Shown: positions 12,760 through 23,497 of the stretch, piece by piece
How positions within the stretch are numbered: position 1 is the stretch's first letter
How the letters are laid out: every line of letters begins with the position of its first letter
Assembly: GCA_001606155.1 (NCBI GenBank)
Contig: LODT01000051.1
Coordinates: 124,001-188,000, forward strand
DNA: 64,000 nucleotides
Reading direction: 5' to 3'
From: Tieghemostelium lacteum
Lineage: Eukaryota > Evosea > Eumycetozoa > Dictyosteliales > Raperosteliaceae
Position numbers and translations under genes: made by a program
Notes under the pieces: model-generated
Seen by the model: only the letters and a program-made list of their open reading frames with translations
The model's database searches: none
Told to the model about the DNA's origin: nothing

Positions 12760-15031
12760 TTAGTATTTTGTTATAATGTCCATTAGAACTTGCATATTTG
12801 GTCTACCAATACCTGATGGGATATCATATCCAGGGGTGGATTGGAAGCCATGTGGACAACAGGTTGGTGCATTTGGCATATTATAGATACCACATCTATT
12901 GTCACCTACAGTTACATCGTAGAATGCTTCGGGGTAGTCTTGAGCAATTTGATAGAGAAGTGGGTTAATGAAACCTAGTGGGTTGAGACCTGCTTTAAGT
13001 CTGATATCGTTGAGAATGGTAATGAGACCTGCGAATATAGGTGCACTTGCAGAGGTACCATCGACAGTCATCCAAGCACCGTTGTAGTAGATGTAAAGGT
13101 TATGACCAACAGTACTGACATCTGGATAGGCTCTACCGTTTTTATTGAATAGTGCAGCAGGTGGGAGAACTGAACTATAGTTACTAAGGTATCTTTCAAC
13201 AGCTTCGACTTGGTAGTATGCAGTTGAGGTTATGTTACTGAATGACCCACCGGAAGTCCATTGCATGCCATAGTCAATAGATACACCAACTTCACCAACT
13301 GGTTGTGAGAAGCAATCAATTCCACCTTCAGTTACGGATTCGTAGCATATTGGTTGATCGAGAGGTGTAAAGTATATTGCACCTACTGAAGTTACATAAG
13401 GTGAAAGGGATGGATATCCACCAGAGAGGAATGCACAGGATTGTGACATTGGGGGTTGTGGACCTAGAGCTGCAGCACCACTGTCCATAGATGATACAAC
13501 CATACTAATACCTAAAAGAGCAAGTTTTTGGAATTCAATTTCTGATCTTTGTAAATATCCATTTCCGAGGAACTGGTCGACATATTGTTCTGCAATTCCG
13601 TAACTTAGTGAGTTTACTAATGGAGGGTTGGAAGATGAGAATGCAGCAGTTGCCCATGAAAGTATATCATCAACACCCTCAGAGGTAAAAGTAGAGTTAC
13701 TGTAAATAGACCAGAATGTAGTTGGAGCTCCTGGAGCTATACCCATGATATACTGGATATCAAGTGTAGCTTCCACACCTGGATTTGTGAGGTTATTAGG
13801 ACCTACAAATGATAATTGGTAGTCCCATGGTAAACCCATTTCTTGGAAGAATGCGTCAAGGTCTGATGTAGCCATGAACTGTGACTCAAATTCAACTACA
13901 CATTGAGTGATATTGGTTGTTACTCTGTAACCTGATGGTACACCATAATAATCCTTAATCAATTGAGGTGTAATCACTGGTGTTGATATGAAAGCATATG
14001 GATAATCAGTGGACTCTTGAGTAATAGTATCAAATATTGAGACTTGACTTGGAAGGAATGGTATACTATTAAAAGTAGCCTGACAATTAACTACACCACT
14101 CTTATTGGTACATGTTGGTTGAATATTAAGTGTTTGTATATTTTGAGGGAACACAGTATTCAGTGCATGAATATACACATTAACAGGATTGGTAGTCATT
14201 GATGTACAATTTGGTGAACATGATGGTGTAAATGAAACCTGTGATGTCAATCCATATCCTAATAAACCTAAAATGTTTAATCCAGTAGTTGGTTGTGATG
14301 ATGATAGGATATCTTGATTCTCTCTAACTTTTTTATCTTTAACTAAAATTAAAAACAAAAATTAAATTTGGATTTTTTTAATTTATAAATAGTGGTGTGT
14401 GATTAGTTTTTGGCTATGAGTTTTGTGTTTGATAAAATTTAGATATGAGACTTACTTATTGGGAATGTTGAAATTCCAGTAATTAAATCAATGTGTTGTT
14501 TCAATTTATGTTGAATAGCTGGGTCTTCAAGTGATCTTAGAACAAATCCGCCAATGGCATGTTCAAATTTATGAATTTTAATGTTAAACATTTTCTCAAC
14601 ATTCTTTTTTGACATTGAAACTTTTAATACATCAATTTCATCAACTATTTATAGTTTTAGAATTAGTACATAGGCATTAAAGTTACTTAGATCCAATAAA
14701 CTAACATACCAATAGTAATTGGGTTATATGATTGTATCCATTTCTTTACACTATCAGAAGATTCCTGGGCTGGTGCAATAATACTCATAATCTCTTCACT
14801 AGTAAGATATTCTGTGTAATTTGGTGATTTTGGAGATGAGACATCTCTAACTTTTTCATTTAGTTTATCTAGATTTTGATGTTTCAAATAGATTTTAAAA
14901 AACATTGGATGATGATCTGAAACTTTTTCATCCATTTGTTTCCATTTTAATTCTTGATAGAACTTTGCATTACAAATTGATATTAATAGTAGTAAACTAG
15001 TTACAACAATTAATTTATTTTTAATTAACAT
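12760..15031 (-). CDS. Secreted sedolisin / tripeptidyl peptidase 1-like serine protease
   Basis: Three exons (14710..15031, 14456..14644, 12760..14342) encode about 697 residues. I chose the ATG at 15031 because it starts MLIKNKLIVVTSLLLLISIC, a clean signal peptide; an in-frame ATG 24 codons upstream would bury it. Exons 1-2 are the pro-kumamolisin activation domain (LTSEEIMSIIAP, FEHAIGGFVLRSL). The peptidase domain has the family's catalytic set: Glu and Asp in GVEATLDIQ (about 360-365), Asp in SSMDSGAAALG (about 458) and Ser in VDGTSASAP (about 601). C-terminal DVTVGDN and GYDIPSGIGRPN fit the Ca2+ site. The family cleaves tripeptides from N termini in acidic compartments; in dictyostelids it is multigene. 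Lysosomal or secreted location is inferred from the signal peptide. Confidence 0.93.
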
Positions 15032-15115
15032 TTTCTCTTTTTTGTGATGATCAATAAAAAAAAATTTTTTTTTAATTTGATTTTCATTTAAAAGCCCATG
15101 CATGAATTTTCATTT

Positions 15116-15812
15116 GAAAATCTAATAGAATGTTATTGTGATATTTGATAAATATAGACCATATATTATTCTTATAATTTTAACAATATAATATCATTAA
15201 TCTTTAAATGATTGTCTCTTTACCTCTTAAATTACATACTATTACCAAACATTTAACTGAAATTTTATCTCTGAAAACGTTATCACCGATTACTTTATAA
15301 ATATATTTAAGTGTTGTAATAAAAATTTTTTATAACACACACTATTATATTTACAACAATTATAGTATTTTTACAATTTATACACGAAAATCCTAGATTC
15401 ATATCTAAATATCTAATTTATTAATATTAAATATAACTACAAAAAACTATTATAAAAATAATGATTTCAAAAAAATATTAACAATCATATTTATTTTATC
15501 CATTTTAAAAATGTTATACAGTAAGTATATTAAATATCATTTATTTAATCTATCATGCCAAATTAACTAATATCTTAAATTTTATAGAATCATTACAAAA
15601 TATTCAATTCAAATTATCAAGTAATAATACCGGTATTAGTGTTAGCTCTTCTTGTTTGGTATCAAAACAATCATTGAATCAATATTGTGATCATGATGCT
15701 GATATAACCCAGAGGGGTTTAGTTAACCCTTATGCTGTTGTTATGGTGGTTGATGAATAAATTATTCTTCCTATTTAATAATTGAAAATTCAAAGATTGA
15801 AATTCCCAACAA
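15116..15812 (+). repeat. Direct duplication, copy 1 (promoter plus small gene)
   Basis: This segment recurs at 16254..17132. Shared landmarks in order are TAGAATGTTATT, the TTATCACCGATTACTT block, TATTTTTACAATTTATACACG, TCTAATTTATTAATATTAAA, the ATGTTATACAGTAA exon/donor and the exon 2 start GAATCATTACAAAATATTC. Homology continues past the stop into TTGAAATTCCCAACAAT. So promoter, both exons and 3' flank were copied together. Between the copies, 15813-16253 is AT-rich and holds no recognisable gene. Confidence 0.85.
15511..15760 (+). CDS. Small two-exon protein, cluster copy 1 (60 aa)
   Basis: A 10-base first exon (15511..15520, ATG TTA TAC A) is joined by a GTAAGT..TTATAG intron to 15588..15760. 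The product starts MLYKSLQNIQFKLSSNNTG, continues with a Ser-rich stretch and ends VVMVVDE. This layout, with a tiny first exon, Ser/Asn-rich middle and valine-rich end, resembles short developmental gene families of dictyostelids, but I cannot assign it to a named one. Compared with copy 2, the stop comes earlier: copy 2 continues from its matching Asp for five more codons, and downstream bases here still read as a diverged version of that tail. No signal peptide or domain is seen. Confidence 0.6.
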
Positions 15813-16253
15813 TAAACTACTACAACCAAAATTTAAATTGTTTTTAGGTTACATCAGGGTAAATTTATTGGTTCATTTAATACTCAGAATAAATTAAAAA
15901 ATATAGAGAAGTTAAATATAATGAATCTTTAGTAAGTTCTCAAGATTAAATACATTGATTGATAGTAATAGTATTTTCACCATAGCTTTTACCATAGTTT
16001 GAATCATTGTATTAATTTGGGTAGTTTGTTTTTTACATATTTTACTTTCTCGCAGATATTCATTGTATCTACTTAATTTATTATATATACACGATTTTAC
16101 TTAATCAAACACTACAGAAATGAAATATCCCAATCCATCTAATGAAATATAAAATATTAAATGGGTTCTATTAAATTCTGCTGCCAAATTTTTTATATAT
16201 ATTTTGAACTGAATTTAAATTTGAGTATTACTACAATACTCAAACATTAAATT

Positions 16254-17132
16254 CATAATAGAATGTTATTATGATATTTGATAATATATAACATATCTTA
16301 ATATGTTAGTTTAACAATATAACAACTCGTTAATCTTAAAGATTTTTCTGCAACCTCCAATGTTATATTAAGTTATTTGAGTAAAACTTTCATATATACT
16401 GGTTGTTTAATTCTAATTTGTTTTATAGAAGTCAACATTTTATCAAGATGATGTTTAGCCACATCACAGTTATATAATTGTCTCTTTAGTTCTTGAATTA
16501 CAGAATACTACTAATGTTAAAGCATTATATATTAGTTGAAGTAATATCACAATAGATTATAAAATTTCAATACCGAAATTTTATGAAATTTAATCTTTGA
16601 AAACATTTTTATCACCGATTACTTAATTAAATATATGTAAGTGTTGTTATAAAAATTATTTTTTATACCAAAACCCACACGCACACTATATTATTTACAA
16701 CAACTATAGTATTTTTACAATTTATACACGCAAATCCTAAAATTCATTTCTACATATCTAATTTATTAATATTAAATATAACCTACAAATTAAATACTAT
16801 AAAAACAATGATTTTAACAAAATAATAACAATCACATTTAATAAATACCTTTAAAAATGTTATACAGTAAATATATTTAAAAAAATTTATCTAATATCTA
16901 TCGTCCCTAAATCACTAATACCTTAAATTTAAATAGAATCATTACAAAATATTCAATTCAAATTATCAAGTAATAATACCGGTAGTAGTGTTAGCTCTTC
17001 TGGTTTGGTATCAAAACAATCATTGAATCAAAATGCTGGTGTACTCGAGGGTTTAGTTACACCTGTTGTAATGTTGGTTGATAGTATTCTTCCAATTTAA
17101 AATTGGATATTCAAAAATTGAAATACCCAACA
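16254..17132 (+). repeat. Direct duplication, copy 2
   Basis: Counterpart of 15116..15812, offset by 1346 bases at the first exon. It is longer because an extra block of about 130 bases sits in the upstream part, roughly 16380-16560. A CA-rich stretch, ACCAAAACCCACACGCACAC at about 16677, is enlarged relative to copy 1 and resembles the G-box (CA-rich) elements that drive developmental genes in D. discoideum; that role is inference. Confidence 0.85.
16857..17100 (+). CDS. Small two-exon protein, cluster copy 2 (57 aa)
   Basis: Exons 16857..16866 and 16937..17100 join in the same phase as copy 1. The product begins MLYKSLQNIQFKLSSNNTG, identical to copy 1 over the first 19 residues, and continues Ser-rich to GLVSKQSLNQ. 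The two then diverge: this copy reads AGVLEGLVTPVVMLVDSILP plus a final Ile, and lacks the Cys/His insert of copy 1. Both frames are open and both splice sites kept, so neither copy looks dead. Function unknown. Confidence 0.62.
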
Positions 17133-17306
17133 ATTAAATGTTAAAATAAAATAACATCTATTAGATATTAAAACCAAATTAATTTGTAATAGATTTTATA
17201 ATAATACTTGTAAACTGTATTTAGGTTACAACAGTATTTAATTTGTATACATATATAAGACAAATTAAATTTAGAATGTAATCGTGTAATTTACTTTACT
17301 TTCAAA

Positions 17307-17547
17307 ATGTTATATCGTAAGTAAAATTAATATTGAGAATATTATTATAGTTACTAATCATTATCAATAGAATCATTACAATCATTCCAAATTAAAACCA
17401 GTAGTTTTCAATCAAAAACAAAAAACTTTACATTTGAAAAATGTTGGAAATGTACAAGGAAATGTAAAAAATGCAAATGTTGATGTTAGAGTAAATTCAC
17501 ATGTATCATTTATTCCATTGTTTCAATTATTGAAGGGTGAATTATAA
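17307..17547 (+). CDS. Small two-exon protein, diverged third member of the cluster
   Basis: The first exon 17307..17316 (ATG TTA TAT C) and donor GTAAGT match copies 1 and 2; exon 2 starts at 17371. The phase used by the other members gives MLYQSLQSFQIKTSSF and ends at TGA 17481-17483 with the Cys/Lys-rich tail CWKCTRKCKKCKC (40 residues). A second frame of exon 2 is open from its first base to TAA at 17545-17547 and reads GNVQGNVKNANVDVRVNSHV, which looks more like ordinary dictyostelid protein. No GT donor nearby would bring exon 1 into that frame. So either the short Cys-rich form is real, or this copy has a frame change. Confidence 0.45.
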
Positions 17548-17637
17548 ACTCAATATTTAATTATTTAGACATTATTGTAAAAAAATAAATTTCTAAAATA
17601 TTTTAAAATTTCTATTTTTTTTTAATACTTTTGGTTT

Positions 17638-18848
17638 ATGGAGTTTTTCAATCAAATTCAATATAAAGATGTAGAATTTGAAAAATATATTTCTATATTT
17701 AAGAATGGGTTAAATGCATCTTTATTTCAAAGATCATTTGCAATACATAGATTTCCTAGAGGTTTTGAAGAGACATTTTATGATATTAATAATGGTATTT
17801 CTAAATTTCAACCTAGTTTGTTAAAGTATCTCTCACATCATTTTTCATTTGTATTGAGAGGATATGATTTCATGGCTAGTATATTTGCAATTGATAATAA
17901 TAGTTGTAGTAGTAGTAGTTCACCTAGCCAAATAGTACACAAAAGCATAGCAATTACATTACAAACTAAAAAACTAAATACACAAGGTGAACAGGTCATA
18001 CGTGAGATTGCATCAGTTATTATAGTATCTTTAGACGATAATCATTGTACATCACCAACTGATCCTATTGAATATCATTTCCTACTATCAAGAGGATCAC
18101 CAACGTTAATTTCAATTCTACAACAATGGATACAAATTGAATTCTCATTAGCACTTATACCACTAGGTTTGAATACAAAATCACTCTATCAACTGTTACT
18201 TAAATGTTTAGAAAGAGATATTCAATATAAACTTCAGTACTTTAGAAAACAGGATGACAATTCAACTATTGATCTTGAATACTCATTCTCTGGTATGTTA
18301 CCTGATAATTGTGATTTAGAATCTCTAAAACTTCAAATACCAATTATTACAATGATATCTATAATTGAAGAGTACACAAAATCACAACCAAAACAGTCAA
18401 TTAATGAAGTAGCTATTACAGAGACTAAAAGTGATATACGACCACCACCAACTAGGAGACAAGGTTTATCTTTAAAAGATGAATCATTAACTCTACCAAA
18501 ATCAAGAAAACCATCAAAACTTCAAATCAACACCCTACCCAATTTCCTACAAACCCCACAATTTCATCAAGTTTTTTTACAGTCACTTTCTGATCTTTTA
18601 GTACAATCATTTGGATTGGATATCACTCAATTAGTTTTATTCAAAATCAATTGTCAACATTTATTTCTAAGTATTAGTGAACAACAATCTAAAATCATAG
18701 TATGTTATTATTATTGATGTTAATACTATAAACTTGTATATTTATTAACTTAATTTTTTTTGTAAAGTTTAATAATCAATCTAACCCATTACCAATACTA
18801 AAGGATATATTGGATGTTATTGATAATAATCAAAAATATTGCGTTTAA
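17638..18848 (+). CDS. CENP-L/Iml3-like kinetochore protein (candidate)
   Basis: Two exons (17638..18699 and 18768..18848, phase 0, intron GTATGT..AAAG) give about 380 residues. The clearest resemblance is the block YHFLLSRGSPTLISILQQW followed by FSLALIPLGL, which matches the LPLLLTR-x-P...W...F-x-x-R-x-S-P-L-x-L pattern I recall from CENP-L and fungal Iml3/Fta1 proteins. CENP-L pairs with CENP-N in the constitutive centromere network. A disordered linker rich in basic and Pro residues (about 275-300) precedes a short C-terminal helical segment. The fit is from motif memory only, so this is a candidate. The stop codon overlaps that of the convergent methyltransferase gene. Confidence 0.5.
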
Positions 18849-19573
18849 TATTTAGTACAACTGATTATGATGGAACCTGGACGTGTATTGTATTTTGGGT
18901 CATCAAATTTCTCATTTCTAACTTCTTTAATCAAGTTTAGTGAAAATCCATTTTGAACAATAGTATTGATTAGACATTCTGTTGTACGATGTATAACATT
19001 GATATTTAAATACATTCTATCCAGTCTAATTGATTCATTATCATTATAATTCTTTACAGGCCAAACTTCTTCGCCTTGATCATTCTTTACAAAACCCATG
19101 TCAATTCCACTAGTCAATATAGGATGTTGCACTATAAATATAAATCTACCATTCTTTTTTAGAATTTTATGAACATCTCTCACTAGTTTTGTATAGTCTT
19201 TACAATACATAATTGCAAAATAGGATGTTACCAAATCCAATGAATCCGATTCAATTTTCAAACTATCTAGATTCTCCATTGGACATACATGTAATTCAGC
19301 GACTGGATTAGACCCTAACTCTTTTTGTGCTTCTGATATCATCTTATTGGATATATCAATTCCAATAGCCTTTGAAACACCTTCTACCAAAGCCCTCTTT
19401 ATAAAAGTACCATATCCACAACCAATATCTAAAACTGTTAAACCATTAAGATTGGTAACCAGTTCTCTCATCCATGGATTCTCAACATAAAATGCACCAT
19501 TATCTTCATTTTTGTTTTTTAAAGTCTCAAATAGTTTTAGTGTAGTATCATAGTAGTTTTCGATTGATTCCAT
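18845..19573 (-). CDS. Class I SAM-dependent methyltransferase
   Basis: Single exon of 242 residues. Motif I is VLDIGCGYGTF (about 49-60), with the acidic motif II end IGIDIS. Motif III-like HVCPMENLD (about 96-105) precedes motif IV, SLDLVTSYFAIMYC, and a post-motif KILKKNGRFIFIVQHP. This is the Methyltransf_11/25 type common among small-molecule (ubiquinone, phospholipid, polyketide) methyltransferases. No substrate-determining features were seen, so the acceptor is unknown. No signal or membrane segment. The TAA stop at 18845-18847 lies inside the last bases of the convergent CENP-L-like gene. ATG at 19573 is preceded by an A-rich leader. Confidence 0.85.
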   Translation of the reverse strand: MESIENYYDTTLKLFETLKNKNEDNGAFYVENPWMRELVTNLNGLTVLDIGCGYGTFIKRALVEGVSKAIGIDISNKMISEAQKELGSNPVAELHVCPMENLDSLKIESDSLDLVTSYFAIMYCKDYTKLVRDVHKILKKNGRFIFIVQHPILTSGIDMGFVKNDQGEEVWPVKNYNDNESIRLDRMYLNINVIHRTTECLINTIVQNGFSLNLIKEVRNEKFDDPKYNTRPGSIIISCTKY

Positions 19574-20024
19574 AGTTGTAATTAATTTGATATCAAAAAA
19601 TAAAAAAAAAAAGATTATAAATTAACATTTTATAATTATAACTATTATAACTTCTATTAATTGTATTACTAACAATGACTACATGTAAAATCAATAAACT
19701 CTATAATAACATATTAGACATGGTACAAAACTTTTTTTCAAAGTTAAGATTAGGAGATATTACTCATACCCCCTAATATTATTTTTATTTTTAAAAATTT
19801 TATAGATATTTAAAATAATTTTATTTAAAGGATTACCTATTAGACCTATATATATGAATTGTAAAATTCTGATAAGGATTTGAGTATATATAAAACACTT
19901 GATTTATATTATACGAATTAAAAGACATTTTTTTATAATTTTTAGTTTTAATTAAATTAATTTATTTGGAAATTGTATGAAAAACAAATTATATACGATA
20001 TGCCTTTTATTTCCTTATATACAA
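19574..20024. other. AT-rich intergenic DNA
   Basis: About 450 bases upstream of the methyltransferase. It holds homopolymer and AT-rich sequence only; no exon, RNA gene or repeat was recognised on either strand. Confidence 0.5.
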
Positions 20025-20356
20025 TTTTTTGAATAATCACTCGATAACTCAAGTAAATTTCCCAAGTAAAGTTGTTTGAATATAGTTTGTATAATTTGGA
20101 ATGCATCTTCATGATTCACTTCTTTTGAGTAATTTGCATAAAACAGTAATTCAACAGTTTTACCAAAAAAATTTGAAATTTATGACATGACAATTATAAG
20201 CTATATTTTTTCTTGGTTTGATTTTGGAGTCCTTCTTCCACTAAAAATTAAGCTTTAGGAAGAAATTTCTCATTTGCTTAAATAGGGGAATTCTTGAGAT
20301 AAATTTTGAAGTTCATATGTTGTTTTATTTAAATTTTCAAAAAATTCCTCTCCCAT
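20025..20356 (-). pseudogene. Decayed or unresolved coding fragments
   Basis: Three short protein-like pieces lie in order on the minus strand. The first begins at an ATG at 20356 (MGEEFFENLNKTTYELQNLS) and stops after 28 codons. A middle piece, VEEGLQNQTKKKYSL, follows a TTTTTAG acceptor-like site. The third, about 50 codons, includes FGKTVELLFYANYSKEVN and LYLGNLLELSSDYSKN and ends at TAA 20025-20027. Their amino-acid composition is unlike random AT-rich translation. I see no GT donor that joins the first piece to the second, and stops separate the pieces, so decay is likelier than a spliced gene. Family unknown. Confidence 0.4.
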
Positions 20357-20761
20357 AAATACTCAAATATAAGTATAAAATAAAAAAATTGAACTTTTTG
20401 CATATACAATTTAGATATCTCAGAATCATAATCTACTCGTAATTGTCAATTGCTTTTTACTATTAACAACCGAGGTTATGTTTCAATAATGAGAATTATC
20501 GATTTTTGGATGCTCCTCTGGAGCATTAAACCTTAAAAATTAAAAGAAATAACAATAAATGTAGAAAAAATAAACATAAATCAATGCAAAATTAGATTTT
20601 AGTTTATTTTAAAAGTGCACTTTTGATCAATAAATTAGTTTATATCACAGTGAACAATACTCTTATGTGAGAGAGGTGATTGGTCTTTTGTTGTCAATGA
20701 ACTGTAATAAACCCTTCAGAGGGTATATAATCAATGTCCATAATGAGAGATTACATCTTAT

Positions 20762-20982
20762 CTAAATAACAAATTCAGCAGATGTGATATATCGTTTACA
20801 AATAGTGCTAATCAATAATTTTCCTAAAACTAATCCTGCCACTGGTTATAAATCAAAAATTAATAACCTCCTTGAGACCTCAATTCATAAATTCAATTCA
20901 TACCTGTTAAAAATTTCTTTGTCATTTGGTATTCTTTGACAGTGATGACAAATTCTTCATGATATTCGTTTTTCTTTACCAT
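20762..20982 (-). CDS. Small two-exon hypothetical protein (52 aa)
   Basis: Exon 20904..20982 (MVKKNEYHEEFVITVKEYQM..) has a GTATGA donor; the acceptor CCAG is at 20842-20845 and exon 2 runs 20762..20841 in the matching phase. The result is an acidic/basic N-terminus followed by a hydrophobic helix, FLTVAGLVLGKLLISTIC, which could be a membrane anchor, then a stop. Beyond the stop, another 32 codons are open in the same frame, so the locus may be a truncated remnant of something longer. It ends about 400 bases from the fragments on its 3' side. Too short for family assignment. Confidence 0.4.
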
Positions 20983-21055
20983 TCTTTAATTTGAATATAA
21001 AAAAAAAAAATAAAACTTCAATAACAAGATGTGTTAAAAAAAAGAAGTAATGTTA

Positions 21056-23066
21056 TTATTTATTTTTAAATCTCTTTTTAGGTTTCTCTTCCTCTGATTC
21101 AATTTCTTCTTCTTCTGAAGTTTGACCAGAGTGATCAGATTGATCGTCATCATCTTGTTCCTCTTCAGATTCATAATCACTATCTTCATTTTCCTCTTTG
21201 TCATCTTCAGATTGTTCATCTTCTGAATCAGAAATATGCGTTACTTTCTTATTACTAGAGCGCAGTGAAGAGCCTGATGATTGTTTTTTAAACTTTTTAT
21301 GAGTTTCCACTTCCTCTGGTGATGATTCACCTGAGTCAATATCTCTTTCGTAATTTACTTCTTCTTCTTCCTCTTCCTCTTCCTCTTCCTCCTCATCATC
21401 TGAATCTTCACTAATAGGATCTCTTTCAATTACCACATCTTCATCTTCAGTATCTTCGTTCTCTTCAGTTTCGTCATTTTCAGTTTCTTCATCACTTGAA
21501 CTGTTAATTGTTATATTTTGTATATCTTCACGTATAGAAGAGGATTTAGTATTCTTTTTCTTTGATTTTTTATCATCATCATCATCGTTGTCGTCATCAC
21601 TTATTATGAGAGGTCTATTTATAGTAGCTCTTCCTCTTCTAGTTACAATAATTTCATTATCACTCTGTTCATCTGATTGAGGTGAGATTTGAGATCTTCT
21701 TGAAATTGATCTTGTTACTATTCTATTATTATTGTTATTAGATGATGTAGTTGTAGTTGTAGTAGTTGTAGTTGTTGTAGTTGTTGAAGTTCTCAAAGTA
21801 GAACTTCTAGTTCTAATTGGTAATCTAGCTGATGAGAAATATCCATCATCTACATCATCATCAGAAACTAATTCTACACCTTCTAAACATAAATCACATT
21901 CGCCACATTGACCACAATTTCCTGATGATCTATCTAAATGTTTTTCTAATTCAGTTTCAGAGGTTTCGTCGAGTTCAGCCTCTTCAATTTTACCTGTAAG
22001 TTCATCTTCTTCGTCATCTTCTTCCTCCATATCCACAGACATTTCGTTACCATCATCGTCAATTTCATCAGGTAGATAACTACGTCTGCCCCTCAAAACA
22101 GACTCCACAGAACGTCTCCGACTCATAGGTCGTACATGTGTTCTGTGATTATCATAATCATCAGAATCTTCTTCCAAATCCAAATCAATTACATTTTGTT
22201 GTACTCTTCTACTGTTACGAGTCTGTCTTGTAAGTCTTCTATTATTATTCTGTGATATTCTTCGAATGTATTCATCCTCCTCTGAATCAGAATCTACATT
22301 GCTAGCCGCACGAGACAAATGTGAATCTGCTGATAAATGTCTCAGTAGCATTGGAACTAGATTTGAAGTTGATCTAGTTGTACCATTTCTATTTATCCCT
22401 CTTTGTTGACTACCACCTCTGACATTGTTACTCTGAGATATTACAATAACCTCTTCATCAGAATCATGATAGTCATCATTTATAAAATCAATGATGGAAT
22501 CATCAGAATCCAATTCACCATCACTTATATATTCGTCATCAGAATGTCCAGTCTGGGCAAATGCCAATTCCTGAAGTTCCTCTTCAGTATAGGTAGCTTT
22601 CAATTTCTTATTTCTCACTCTAACTATATTCTTTTGTTTTGGTTGACTGTTCACTCTACGAATCTCTCTAAAAGCTATCTTACACAGTGGACATGTATTG
22701 GTCTGTTTAGACCATTCTAAAATACAATCAAAACAATACCGATGTTGACAACCACCTATACTAGCTTCATCATTACTTTTGATTTTATCTGTACAAATTA
22801 TACAATCTCTCTCCTCTTCCTGTTCTTTCTTCTTTCTTTCCTCTTCCTCTCTTTTCTCTTTTTCTAATCTTTCTTTTTCCTCTTTTTCTTTCTTTTCTTT
22901 TTCCTCTTTTTCTAATCTTTCTTTTTCTAGTCTTTCTTTTTCTTTCTTTTCTTTCTCAGCTTGTACCCTCTTTTTCTCTTTTTCAGCCTCTAGTTTTTCT
23001 TTTTCTTTTTTTAAAGCTGAATTAAAATTATAGTTTTTGTTGAAAATTTGAGTTTGTTTAGAACTA

Positions 23067-23104
<38 letters not shown>

Positions 23105-23203
23105 TGATTTAGTAGTTGTAGTTTTGGTTTTTAATTCATTTTGTTGTTGTTGATCTTTCTTTTTTTCTTTATTAAACTTTGATCTTGATCTTTTGTTTGA
23201 CAT
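21056..23203 (-). CDS. RING-finger protein with acidic low-complexity tail (PHRF1/Asr1-like E3 candidate)
   Basis: Single exon of 715 residues. After a basic, Asn-rich start comes a Lys/Glu coiled coil (about 60-130). A C3HC4 RING follows (about 132-178): CIICTDKI, then CQHRYCFDCILEWSKQTNTC and CPLC, all eight ligands present. RINGs of this type recruit E2 enzymes for ubiquitin transfer. The rest is largely disordered, with Asp/Glu/Ser blocks, a poly-Glu run, Arg/Ser patches and a Thr run. One compact Cys cluster, CGQCGECDLC (about 437-446), could be the remains of a second zinc module. RING followed by a Cys cluster and a long charged tail recalls PHRF1, which has a PHD after the RING, but a full PHD is not visible. 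Nuclear location is inferred from basic clusters. Confidence 0.8.
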
Positions 23204-23497
23204 GTGATTTTTGTTTTTAAATGTGTTACCTTTCTATCTTTTTTACTTTAATATAATATAATAATTATTATTTATAATTAAATTGTGATGTTTTTCAGGA
23301 TAACACAGTGTTTTTAAAAATGATTCAACTTTGTTCCAAATTTGTTTTTTAAACACAATTAGGAGAGTTTGAATTTTAAAAAAGAGGGAAAATGTTGAGA
23401 ATGAACTTAGAGATAAAAAAAATCTAATAGTGATATATCTCGTTTCTAGTGTTTGGACTCTAAAATTAAAAAGTAAATATTTTTTTGAAATTTTTAA

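Noticed and set aside
20640-20760. Possible structured RNA near GTGAGAGAGGTGATTGGTC
   Set aside because: No match to snRNA, SRP RNA, C/D-box or dictyostelid class I RNA consensus; part of it reads as the tail of a small protein locus.
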